Below are positions 1 to 7,005 of a stretch of DNA of 7,602 nt, piece after piece. The position numbers and the translations under genes were made by a program. The first letter of the stretch is position 1. The number at the start of each line of letters is the position of its first letter. The notes under the pieces were generated by a model. The model saw only the letters and a list, made by a program, of their open reading frames with translations, made no database searches and was not told the origin of the DNA. Location: assembly GCA_019242065.1 (NCBI GenBank), contig JAFAWJ010000122.1, forward strand, positions 1 to 7,602. Reading direction: 5' to 3'. The stretch is from Chloroflexota bacterium. Lineage in GTDB: Bacteria; Chloroflexota; UBA6077; CF-72.

Positions 1-2
1 GT

Positions 3-2213
3 AGCAGATATTATGTGATGCCTGATCAGCCGAGCTTTCGGCTGGACCCGGCGACAGGTAAACCGTCTTTCAAATTTATCAAGTATCTGTTACCCGTGGA
101 TCGGCCGGATGGCAGCAAGGGCGGCGGGTTTTTGATTTTCGACTCGGTGTTCGTGATTCCCCCGGACAAGTTGGCGGCGATCCAAAAGCAGCTCGATCAG
201 CAGTTGAACGCCGGAGGCGGGCCGAGCTCCGCGCACGCCACGATTTCGCTGCCAGAGTTCACCAAAGGCACTGCGAAGCTAACGTTGCTGGACAGCGGAG
301 GGGCGCTAGTCAGCAAGATTGAAAGTGCGGGCGCCCCGTCGTTGTTGGGCTCGTTGATTTGCTCGTTCACTGCCGAGCTCACTCCCGAAGGGGCCGCCGT
401 GGTGGAGGCCGCCATGAAAGGCTCGGGCGGCGTGGTCCAGATCGAGTATGACCTGAGCTACTGGGCGGTCCTCCCTCCGATCACTGGGAAAGTGTGGTTC
501 AACGCCGTCAAGTTTGCCAGCTTCTATCAGAGCATCCAGAAAAGCGGTGGCAGTTGGGACAGCAGCGACAATACCGAAAACGAAACCATGCGCGAGGCGT
601 TCATAAACTCGGACTCCGGCGGTGTTGAGTTCGACTTCACCGGCCTGGATCCCAGTGATGCGAACGCAAGCAAGACTCGCAGCGACCTCACCAACTGGGG
701 CTGGCAGCAGCTCAATGTCGCCGTCCAGAACGTGTTGGGCAGCGCCAGTGGCGGCTCGTCCAGCAGTGGGTCCTCCAGCAGTGGGTCCTCCAGCAGTGGG
801 TCCTCTTCAGGTGGCGGCTCATCCGGCAGTGGGTCAACCGGTGGAGTCACCGGCACGAATACAGGCGCCGATCTGGGAAGCAACCGCGGCGACGACGGCA
901 TGAAAAACGTCACGCGCGACGAATCGAGCTTTGCAAGATTCAGCTTCTACGAACAATACAGAGAGCGAGACAACATCTTGTTGGAGACTGCCCAGCAGGG
1001 CACTCTTCAAAATATCCCGGACTTCGCGGATTACGCCGTCACCGTCAACGCCAATGATCCATTCTTTGCGCAGGTCCATTCGAGCGTGAGCGTCAATGCG
1101 GACTTCGCAAAGTTCCGCGTGCAGAGCGTCGACGTGAATCTTATCTACGACCAGAGCAACCCGCCGACGACCGGCGGATTCCATTTCATTAAGCCGGACG
1201 ACATTTACAAGTTCGATTCTGACACGGTCAACGGCGACCTGAGCTACAAGTACTCGGTCAACGTCAACTACATGGACCAGAGCGCACCGTACAAGGTGCC
1301 CCCACAGAGCACCACCGCGCAGGTGCTGACCGTCGACGTGGGGTCCATGGGCATGTTGTATATGAACATGACGGTCACGAACGTGGACTTTACCAGGTCA
1401 CCCACCGTGCTAGTCTCGGTAAAGTACCCCGATCCGGATGCGTCGGGGGCGGCCATCAGCCGGCAGTTCTCGTTCGACAGCACGAAAAAGACCGATTCGC
1501 TGGTGGTCGTCCTTATGAAGCCGTTCGACAAGCCGTACCAGTACCAGGTCACGTACGCGATGGCCGACGGGACCCAGTTGGTGCGACCCTGGATATCCGA
1601 CAGCACGCAGGAACTGTTCATCCAGAGCCCTTTCAGCCAGGAAACCGTCAGCTTCATTTCCGAAGGCGACTTCACGAACGACATCGACAACATCTTTCTG
1701 AAGATGACATACGTGGATGCCGCAAACAACTATCAGCAAGCCAGCGATTTCACATTCACTAGTGCGAACCGCAGCCACGACTGGAGCATTCCCATCCTCG
1801 TCGATAGTCAAGGCGTGGTCAACTACTCAGGCGTCGTGACGCACAAGGACCATACAACCGAGGACATTCCGCAAACCACCTCGACCAGCAATCTCATCAC
1901 GTTTGGCCCTCCGAATCAGAAGATCATCACCGTCACGCCCGATCCCACGTTGCTGGACTTTACGAAAGTAAAGGTGGTGCAGGTCAATTTCGCATACAAC
2001 GACCCTGCGAATCGCATCGCCCTGAACCAGGAGGTGGTTATCAAATCTGGCGCAACCCCCGCCCCCTGGACGTTCTACGCCAAGGACCCGAGCAAGACCA
2101 GCTACACCTACCAGGCCACTTATTTCATGGCGACGACTCCTCCAACGGTGGTGAAGCAACCGGAGACCGCCAGCAGTGATACTGACCTTCTGCTGCAGAT
2201 GCCTTCCCAGTGA
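3..2213 (+). CDS. Modular beta-repeat protein, paralogue 1 (5'-truncated by window edge)
   Basis: Function unknown. The reading frame stays open to the window edge. GTG at 15 and ATG at 18 are possible starts, but the codons before and after them (RYYVMP) align with QFYVSP at residues 25-30 of gene 2 and DFWCLP of gene 3, so the true start probably lies upstream and about 25 residues are missing. Counting GTG15 as residue 1: the N-terminal domain runs to about 240, with GGGFLIFD at 36-43 and LPPITGKVWFN at 153-163. A Ser/Gly linker spans about 242-290. A connecting segment contains QQG at 327-329 and ends at NDPFF, 347-351. Four repeats follow at about 347-443, 444-538, 539-632 and 633-732. 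Each has a strand motif (DVNLIYD, VSVKYPDP, LKMTYVDAAN, VNFAYNDPAN) and most have a later Y-x-Y strand such as YQYQVTYAMADG. No membrane segment is evident. The N-terminal domain is the most diverged of the three copies. It ends 34 nt before gene 2. Confidence 0.9.
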   Translation, partial: SRYYVMPDQPSFRLDPATGKPSFKFIKYLLPVDRPDGSKGGGFLIFDSVFVIPPDKLAAIQKQLDQQLNAGGGPSSAHATISLPEFTKGTAKLTLLDSGGALVSKIESAGAPSLLGSLICSFTAELTPEGAAVVEAAMKGSGGVVQIEYDLSYWAVLPPITGKVWFNAVKFASFYQSIQKSGGSWDSSDNTENETMREAFINSDSGGVEFDFTGLDPSDANASKTRSDLTNWGWQQLNVAVQNVLGSASGGSSSSGSSSSGSSSSGSSSGGGSSGSGSTGGVTGTNTGADLGSNRGDDGMKNVTRDESSFARFSFYEQYRERDNILLETAQQGTLQNIPDFADYAVTVNANDPFFAQVHSSVSVNADFAKFRVQSVDVNLIYDQSNPPTTGGFHFIKPDDIYKFDSDTVNGDLSYKYSVNVNYMDQSAPYKVPPQSTTAQVLTVDVGSMGMLYMNMTVTNVDFTRSPTVLVSVKYPDPDASGAAISRQFSFDSTKKTDSLVVVLMKPFDKPYQYQVTYAMADGTQLVRPWISDSTQELFIQSPFSQETVSFISEGDFTNDIDNIFLKMTYVDAANNYQQASDFTFTSANRSHDWSIPILVDSQGVVNYSGVVTHKDHTTEDIPQTTSTSNLITFGPPNQKIITVTPDPTLLDFTKVKVVQVNFAYNDPANRIALNQEVVIKSGATPAPWTFYAKDPSKTSYTYQATYFMATTPPTVVKQPETASSDTDLLLQMPSQ
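753..800 (+). repeat. 15-bp tandem repeat encoding a GSSSS linker
   Basis: Two identical 15-bp units (GGGTCCTCCAGCAGT) lie at 768-782 and 783-797. A diverged unit at 753-767 precedes them, and the start of another follows from 798. Each unit encodes Gly-Ser-Ser-Ser-Ser in the frame of gene 1, and the low-complexity stretch continues as Gly/Ser/Thr to about 884. The unit is a multiple of three, so gain or loss of copies would keep the frame and only change linker length. Such perfect short repeats are prone to replication slippage. The stretch separates the N-terminal domain from the connecting segment of gene 1, which suits a flexible tether. Confidence 0.9.
1053..2210 (+). repeat. Four protein repeats of about 97 residues in gene 1
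   Basis: This is a protein-level repeat array, too diverged to show as a DNA repeat. It starts at NDPFF and runs to the stop, 386 residues in all, or about 96.5 per unit. The conserved central strand motifs begin near residues 373, 466, 560 and 656, so they recur every 93-96 residues. The second marker strand (YKYSVNVNYMDQ, YQYQVTYAMADG, VNYSGVVTHKDH, YTYQATYFMATT) recurs at 411, 508, 602 and 697, every 94-97 residues. The alternating hydrophobic pattern with DP-N-type turns suggests Ig- or fibronectin-like beta-sandwiches, although the fold is inferred. Confidence 0.75.
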
Positions 2214-2238
2214 GGGTCCTGAATAGTGGTTTCCCGAT

Positions 2239-2244
2239 AGGAAG
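2239..2244 (+). promoter_or_regulatory. Ribosome binding site of gene 2
   Basis: AGGAAG lies three bases before ATG 2248, or five bases if only AGGA pairs with 16S rRNA. This purine run in the 34-nt gap after gene 1 supports ATG 2248 as the start, as does the alignment of the first residues with gene 3 (VINGISVLPD against TVNGITVFPD, both at residues 10-19). Confidence 0.6.
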
Positions 2245-2247
2245 CTA

Positions 2248-4566
2248 ATGCTGTACTTGAATCCGCCGTACTTTGTCATAAACGGGATTTCGGTTCTTCC
2301 AGACGACAAGGACCCCCTCCAGTTCTACGTCTCTCCGATGATGCCGCATCTGACGAGTCTCGGGGGACCAGGTGGGGCATCGCTGCCTCAGTTGCAGCTC
2401 ATCGAGTTCCGTGGTGGCGCCGGTACTGGGGGCTTTCTCAATTTCGACGTAAACCTGGGGATAAGCTCGGATGATCTGAGCGAAATCCAGCAGCAGGTCC
2501 AGCGACAGATGAACCTGAGCAGCCCGGTACGCCTGTCGCCGATCACATTTGTGGACGGCTCGGTGAGGCTCGTGCTGCTCGGTGCTGAGAGCGGCGACAC
2601 CGCTCCGGCGGGCGGTCCAGGCTCGACGGCGCCTGCCACGCAACCTGTGACCGGTGCGCCGTCTACCGATGCTCCCAGGTTCGTGGTCAAGATACAGAAC
2701 GCCGCCAAGCCGGCGCTGTTTGGAGACAATCAGGCCACGTTCTCAGTACAGTTTGGCCAGGATGGTGTGACGGTAATGGACGCGGCGCTCAAGCGCCAGA
2801 TGATGCCGGTCGCCGTCATCTACTCGCTGCAGTTTTTGGGTTTGCGGCCAGCGTTCAACGTCCGCATCTCCGCGGATTGGAACCGCGTACAGACCTACCT
2901 CGATCAGCACTACGGCGGCAACTTCCTCTTCTTCTCGAGTGACATTGAGAAATCCGTCGACAAGCTGATCGAGGACAGGGTCATTACCATCGACGAATCC
3001 ACGTTTACCACACAGGAGGATCTCGGTACGGCGGCGGCCTCCGATCGGGATCGAGCCGTCGCCGGGTGCTACGAGTTAGTGAAGACCAATTTCTTCGAAT
3101 CGAGCCTGCCACCACCAGACCCGAACAAGCCCGACGATTGGGACAAGGCTGTCCAAACCTTCCGGAACATCAGCGACATCGCCGCAGCTGGTGGAGTTGG
3201 GGGAATGGCGGGGTTCTCCTACAAGAAGGTGGATCTGACGCGCATAGACCAGAAGTCTCTGAACTTCGACGTCACGGAGCGCACCACGGTCCTGCGCACC
3301 ATCTACCCGCAAGGTCATCTCGCGGGTCTGCTGAATACGATCGCTCAAGCGGGTGTAAGCCTCGATCAATTCATCGTCCCGGTGGACCTGGACAATCCAT
3401 TCTTCCAGCGGCGGCAGGTGACTGTCACCACGCATGCCGACTTCGAGACTGACTCGATTGCTTCGATCGACGTCCAGATGACCTACAACAATATCGGCAA
3501 GACCGTCACGTTAACCGGGGCCGCTCCGCAAGCCAGCGTCGATTGGACCAGTCTCCTGGTCAATGCCCAGATGTCGTTGCCGGTCGCATATACATACACC
3601 GTCAATTTCAAAAACGTGGATACAGCGCAGCGCCCGGGGACGCTGACGAGTTCAACACTCAGCGCGGTTGGCAACATCGATATCGAGCCCCGCGGTCAGT
3701 TGTATGACATTACGGTCGTGCCGGTGCGAGCGTTCGGATTGCCCTGGGATCGCTACCCCAGTGTCGAGGTTGAATGTCACTACCTCGACGCGGCAAATGG
3801 CATCAACGAGCAGCCGAGCGCGATCCTGAATAGTGCGAACACGGAAGTCGATTGGTCTCTGTTCCTGTGTGACACGGTCGCACGCAGCTTCAAGTACCGG
3901 CTGGCCTACACCCTGGCCTCGGGTGGCACCACCAGGACGGACTGGATTACGACCAGCGACGCAGCGATCAATATCTCGGATCCGTTTCCGTCGAAGGTGG
4001 GCCTCACGGTGCTCGCGGCCCTTGATTGGTCCGTTTTCTCACAGGCGCTCGTGTTCCTGGCCTACCCCCGTAAGGAACAGGCAGCTGTGCAACAAACGTT
4101 CACCCTGACGGAGGTAGCGCCAACCTCACCCGCGTTTATCGCCGAAAAGCAACAGGCATCACAAAATTTCATCTATTACGAAGCCCGACTCATCAAGCGA
4201 AATGGCCAGGTATGGACTATTCCCGGATCTGTCACATCTGATGCATTTCTCATTCTCCAGGATGGAATGAAAGGTCACCAGCTGGTTGTGGTCAAATCGG
4301 AGGCCATTGACTTCGCGAGCAAGAAAGTCATGCAGATCAACGTGCAACTGCGCTATCTCGACCCGGCCAACGGCATCAGTTTCGCGCAGTCCGTGCAACT
4401 CGATAGTATGGCCGACTCAGGCACATTCGCATACGACTATCTCGACGCGCACATCAGCCCGGAGTACCGCGCAGACATTCAATTGAGCAACGGACAGACG
4501 AAGAGTGTGGATTGGACTCCGGCCACCAGCAATCAAGTCGTCGTTCCATTGAGTCAACTCGACTGA
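2248..4566 (+). CDS. Modular beta-repeat protein, paralogue 2
   Basis: Complete protein of 772 residues, function unknown. The N-terminal domain covers about 1-285: VINGISVLPD at 10-19, GGFLNFDVNL at 61-70, ALFGDNQATFSVQF at 156-169, and IYSLQFLGLRPAFNVRISAD at 191-210 followed by W211. A Pro/Ala/Gly/Thr-rich insertion (about 112-143) sits in a loop that is short in gene 1. The linker is minimal: a PPPDPNKPD stretch and a small Gly-rich patch (315-322). The connecting segment contains PQGHL (354-358) and ends at DNPFF (382-386). Four repeats follow, at about 382-482, 483-580, 581-672 and 673-772, with marker strands IDVQMTY, VEVECHYLDAANG, ALVFLAY and INVQLRYLDPANG. Repeat 3 is the most degenerate, lacking the D-x-AN-G turn. 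The N-terminus has no basic or long hydrophobic segment, so there is no signal peptide. It lies 34 nt after gene 1 and 36 nt before gene 3. Confidence 0.95.
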   Translation: MLYLNPPYFVINGISVLPDDKDPLQFYVSPMMPHLTSLGGPGGASLPQLQLIEFRGGAGTGGFLNFDVNLGISSDDLSEIQQQVQRQMNLSSPVRLSPITFVDGSVRLVLLGAESGDTAPAGGPGSTAPATQPVTGAPSTDAPRFVVKIQNAAKPALFGDNQATFSVQFGQDGVTVMDAALKRQMMPVAVIYSLQFLGLRPAFNVRISADWNRVQTYLDQHYGGNFLFFSSDIEKSVDKLIEDRVITIDESTFTTQEDLGTAAASDRDRAVAGCYELVKTNFFESSLPPPDPNKPDDWDKAVQTFRNISDIAAAGGVGGMAGFSYKKVDLTRIDQKSLNFDVTERTTVLRTIYPQGHLAGLLNTIAQAGVSLDQFIVPVDLDNPFFQRRQVTVTTHADFETDSIASIDVQMTYNNIGKTVTLTGAAPQASVDWTSLLVNAQMSLPVAYTYTVNFKNVDTAQRPGTLTSSTLSAVGNIDIEPRGQLYDITVVPVRAFGLPWDRYPSVEVECHYLDAANGINEQPSAILNSANTEVDWSLFLCDTVARSFKYRLAYTLASGGTTRTDWITTSDAAINISDPFPSKVGLTVLAALDWSVFSQALVFLAYPRKEQAAVQQTFTLTEVAPTSPAFIAEKQQASQNFIYYEARLIKRNGQVWTIPGSVTSDAFLILQDGMKGHQLVVVKSEAIDFASKKVMQINVQLRYLDPANGISFAQSVQLDSMADSGTFAYDYLDAHISPEYRADIQLSNGQTKSVDWTPATSNQVVVPLSQLD
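3391..4563 (+). repeat. Four protein repeats of about 97 residues in gene 2
   Basis: From DNPFF to the stop is 391 residues, about four units. Marker strands begin at residues 407, 506, 600 and 697, with spacings of 99, 94 and 97. The turn sequences YLDAANG (repeat 2) and YLDPANG (repeat 4) are nearly identical and match YNDPAN in repeat 4 of gene 1 and YADPAH in the last repeat of gene 3, which ties the three arrays together. W-containing strands (VDWTSLLV, VDWSLFLC) occur between the two marker strands in repeats 1 and 2. Confidence 0.75.
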
Positions 4567-4591
4567 CGGCCGGCACACACCAGCCTGTAGC

Positions 4592-4597
4592 GGAAGG
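4592..4597 (+). promoter_or_regulatory. Ribosome binding site of gene 3
   Basis: GGAAGG lies five bases before ATG 4603, in the 36-nt gap after gene 2. It supports this start together with the matching N-terminal register of gene 2. Confidence 0.6.
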
Positions 4598-4602
4598 TAC
4601 TC

Positions 4603-7002
4603 ATGTTACTGTTCTCGAGCGACACCTTCACCGTCAACGGTATCACGGTGTTCCCCGATCATGAAAAACGCGGCGACTTCTGGTGTCTGCCGGGCCCTGT
4701 AGGCCTCGAGACACTGGACGGCAGCTCGGAACCCCAGTTCCTGCTCACGTCGTATGCGCCAGATGTCGCGGGCTCCGGAATCCAAGGCGTGGGATTTTTG
4801 AACGTCACGCTCTCGCTGAAGTTAAGCGACGAAAACCAGCAGGCAATCATTGGCAAGATTCGGACGGTGTTTCCTGATGTCTCCGATCCGCTGCTGTCGA
4901 TTGTCCCCTTCGACGAAGGGACCGTCCAGATTGTCGCTCTCGACATGCAGGGGAGTGGCGGGGCGACGGCGAGCCCGGGCGCCGCGGGCGCCGGCCAGGC
5001 CGTGGAGCGAATTCTCGGGACATCAGCCCCAGAACTGTTCGGGAACAACGACGCACTTTTTGCACTGACGCTGACAGAAGAAGGTGCAACAATTCTGGAG
5101 CAGGCCTTCCGCGATGGCATGGCTCCAGTGGGCGGTATCTACAATCTCAAGTTCACCGGAGTGCAGCCTGCGCTGGATGTGAAGATCACGGCCGATCTCA
5201 AGCGCGTGTACGATTCCTTCAGCGTTGGCCTGACTGGACAGGTGTACTTCGTCTCAGCGGGCATCGACGCGACGTTCGAAAAGCTCCGCCAGGACCAGGT
5301 CATCCGAATTGAGGTCGCCAATCTGACAACCGACGCCAGCGGCGTCGATCGCGAAAACTGGGCGCTCAACCTCTTCAAAGATCAGATCCTGGCGCAGTTC
5401 TTTCAGCCAAGTCTGACGCCCGCGACCGCCCAGGCGGCTGACGCGCAATCGGTGGGTGTTCCCACTCGTGCAGGCTCAGGTGTTACCACTCCTCCCGCCA
5501 ACGCCGGCGGGACCTCGCACGCCGTGGGGAGCATGGGTGGCGGCTCTCCGCCCGCCGGAAACAACCCGATGTCGAGCGCCTCGAACGCGTCGCACGCGGG
5601 CTCCGGCATGTCTTCGCCGGCAGGTTCGGCTGGCGGGAACCCTCCCCCAGCGGGCGCCGCTGCCGGTGGCACGGCAGGACCATCGGCTGCAGCGGGTGGC
5701 GCACCCGCGGGAACTCCAGTTGGGACTCCCCCGTCTACGCCAGGTGGATCCGCGGCCCCGAACCCGATCCCGGCAGCGGCCGGCTCAGCCACTCCTGCGG
5801 CATCGGGCGGCGCGACTGCCGCACATGCAGCGGCTGGCGCTACGACTCCCGCGCCAGGTGCCTCGAGACAGACCCCCTCGGCAGCCATTCCGAACATTCT
5901 TGCGCCAGGCACCGCAGCTGCCGCATCTTCGGCGGCGTCGCCGTTTGGTGTCGCGCTCCGTCTCAAGTTCGTCCAGCAGGATGAGCTGAAGACGGTGGAG
6001 TACGAGTTCAACCAGATGAACGCCGTGCAGCGAACGTATGCGCCGCAAGGCTATTTTGGCCTGCTGCTCCAGGGAGTCGATCAAAGCAAGCACTTCCTGA
6101 AGATCGATGGCAACGACCCATTCTTCAATCATTTCGTCGTGGTGGTTCATCCACCACACGAGTTCGCCGGTATCGGGTTGCTGCAAGCGCACGTCGCACT
6201 TGATTACGGCAACGCAGGCGCCAAGCACACTGATTTCACCTTCAGCAGTCCCGCCGACCCAGCCCAGACGTGGGATGTCTTCGAGGGCCTGATTCAGCAA
6301 ACGCAATTCAGATACACGGCAGATTACCAATTCGATCCTGAATCCGGTTGGCTGGGCGAGCAGACGCAATACACGCTGCCGGAGGTCACCACCGAGAACC
6401 GCGTTCTCAATCTGGACCCTTATGCGTTTCTCGGATTCCTCCAGGTAGCTGTATCCGCGGATCGCTTCAACACCGACTTCGTGGATCGCGTCGAGGTGTT
6501 GCTGCAATACGAGGGGCCGGCCCCAAATGCGTGGCACCCCTCGAATACGATCATTGTGCGTGGAACCGGAGCACCTCAGTTCTGGAAGCTGCGCCTGGCC
6601 GACCAGGGACCGCACACGTATACCTATTCGACGAACTGCTATCTCAAAGATGGCACGCTCATCAGCACATCGCAGACCAGTTCGACGGCCAGCGCATTGA
6701 TCGTCAGCGATCCGTTCAACGGGTCCATCGATCTCACGTTGGTGCCGGCGTTCTCGGCGGCAAAGTACTCGCAAGCGATTGTCGAGGTATCGTACGCAGA
6801 TCCAGCGCACAAGTACACATTTGCGAAGACTCTCCAGGTGTCACCCGGAGCAGCACCTCCGCCCGCGGTTCACATTCCGTTGATTGACAGGACGGCCAAC
6901 AGCTTCCAATATCAGCTCACATTTCTGACGACTGACAACCAGCAGCAACGAGGCTCTCTTGTCACCGCGACCGACCCGGTGATAGTGCTTCAGCCGAGCT
7001 AG
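4603..7002 (+). CDS. Modular beta-repeat protein, paralogue 3, with long Ala/Gly/Pro linker
   Basis: Complete protein of 799 residues, function unknown. The N-terminal domain (about 1-268) has TVNGITVFPD at 10-19, GVGFLNVTLSLKLS at 62-75, ELFGNNDALFALTLTEEGAT at 144-163 and IYNLKFTGVQPALDVKITAD at 179-198, all aligning with gene 2. A Gly/Ala-rich loop at about 116-133 sits where gene 2 has its insertion. A linker of about 177 residues (270-446) follows. The connecting segment (447-503) contains PQGYF and leads to NDPFF at 504-508. Three repeats then run at about 504-607, 608-705 and 706-799, with marker strands AHVALDYGN, VEVLLQYEG and AIVEVSYADPAH. It has one repeat fewer than its neighbours, but its linker makes it the longest. 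There is no signal peptide. The stop falls where a repeat should end, with ending PVIVLQPS resembling DLLLQMPSQ of gene 1, so termination here looks natural. Gene 4 starts on the next base. Confidence 0.95.
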   Translation: MLLFSSDTFTVNGITVFPDHEKRGDFWCLPGPVGLETLDGSSEPQFLLTSYAPDVAGSGIQGVGFLNVTLSLKLSDENQQAIIGKIRTVFPDVSDPLLSIVPFDEGTVQIVALDMQGSGGATASPGAAGAGQAVERILGTSAPELFGNNDALFALTLTEEGATILEQAFRDGMAPVGGIYNLKFTGVQPALDVKITADLKRVYDSFSVGLTGQVYFVSAGIDATFEKLRQDQVIRIEVANLTTDASGVDRENWALNLFKDQILAQFFQPSLTPATAQAADAQSVGVPTRAGSGVTTPPANAGGTSHAVGSMGGGSPPAGNNPMSSASNASHAGSGMSSPAGSAGGNPPPAGAAAGGTAGPSAAAGGAPAGTPVGTPPSTPGGSAAPNPIPAAAGSATPAASGGATAAHAAAGATTPAPGASRQTPSAAIPNILAPGTAAAASSAASPFGVALRLKFVQQDELKTVEYEFNQMNAVQRTYAPQGYFGLLLQGVDQSKHFLKIDGNDPFFNHFVVVVHPPHEFAGIGLLQAHVALDYGNAGAKHTDFTFSSPADPAQTWDVFEGLIQQTQFRYTADYQFDPESGWLGEQTQYTLPEVTTENRVLNLDPYAFLGFLQVAVSADRFNTDFVDRVEVLLQYEGPAPNAWHPSNTIIVRGTGAPQFWKLRLADQGPHTYTYSTNCYLKDGTLISTSQTSSTASALIVSDPFNGSIDLTLVPAFSAAKYSQAIVEVSYADPAHKYTFAKTLQVSPGAAPPPAVHIPLIDRTANSFQYQLTFLTTDNQQQRGSLVTATDPVIVLQPS
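5410..5940 (+). other. Low-complexity linker-coding region of gene 3 (about 177 residues)
   Basis: Residues 270-446 of gene 3 are almost entirely Ala, Gly, Pro, Ser and Thr with a few His, Asn and Met. I count no Phe, Tyr or Trp and only three acidic or basic residues (one Asp, two Arg). Such composition indicates a disordered, extended tether. It occupies the same place in the architecture as the Ser/Gly repeat of gene 1 but shares no sequence with it. At DNA level the stretch is very GC-rich and open in several other frames, giving long spurious ORFs on both strands. I see no exact long tandem repeat in it. Confidence 0.9.
6112..6999 (+). repeat. Three protein repeats of about 98 residues in gene 3
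   Basis: From NDPFF to the stop is 296 residues, about three units of 98-99. Marker strands begin at residues 529, 630 and 725, spaced 101 and 95. The second marker strands are FRYTADYQF, YTYSTNCYLKDG and FQYQLTFLTTD. Repeats 2 and 3 are joined by SDPFNGSIDLTL, which resembles SDPFPSKVGLTV at the repeat 2/3 junction of gene 2. A DPF or SPF turn therefore seems to mark unit boundaries within the arrays as well as their start. Confidence 0.75.
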
Positions 7003-7005
7003 ATG
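7000..7005 (+). other. Abutting stop and start codons of genes 3 and 4
   Basis: TAG at 7000-7002 is followed immediately and in the same frame by ATG at 7003-7005. Upstream of the ATG only a weak GAG (6996-6998) could act as a Shine-Dalgarno site. Initiation of gene 4 therefore probably depends on ribosomes finishing gene 3 (translational coupling). Because the frames are identical, suppression of this single amber codon would produce a fusion of the two proteins. Confidence 0.7.

Noticed and set aside
1..18. End of an upstream gene overlapping gene 1 (codons V-A-D-I-M then TGA at 16-18, giving TGATG with ATG 18)
   Set aside because: It looks like a classic overlapping stop and start, but the frame of gene 1 is open further upstream and those codons align with the paralogues, so ATG18 is unlikely to be a start. 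The upstream frame is only five codons long here.
2245..2729. Minus-strand open frames over the start of gene 2
   Set aside because: They are antisense to the conserved N-terminal domain, have no suitable ribosome binding site that I can see, and have compositions typical of shadow frames.
4567..4602. Possible terminator or promoter in the gap between genes 2 and 3, with a short CGGCCG palindrome
   Set aside because: Only a 6-bp self-complementary stretch without loop or T-run is present, and I see no credible -35/-10 pair. The gap is simply a short intergenic spacer with a ribosome binding site.
5403..6011. 202-codon minus-strand and 177-codon plus-strand open frames over the gene 3 linker
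   Set aside because: The GC-rich Ala/Gly/Pro codons of the linker rarely make stops in other frames. The products are low-complexity mirrors of the linker.
6139..6157. Perfect 7-bp inverted repeat (GTGGTGG, 5-nt loop, CCACCAC)
   Set aside because: It lies inside gene 3 and follows from codons for Val-Val-His-Pro-Pro-His. There is no T-run and no gene boundary nearby, so it is not a terminator.
5785..6810. 341-codon open frame on the minus strand
   Set aside because: It lies wholly opposite gene 3, whose protein shows clear paralogy in this region. The antisense translation is Arg-rich without recognisable motifs and fits a shadow of GC-biased codons.
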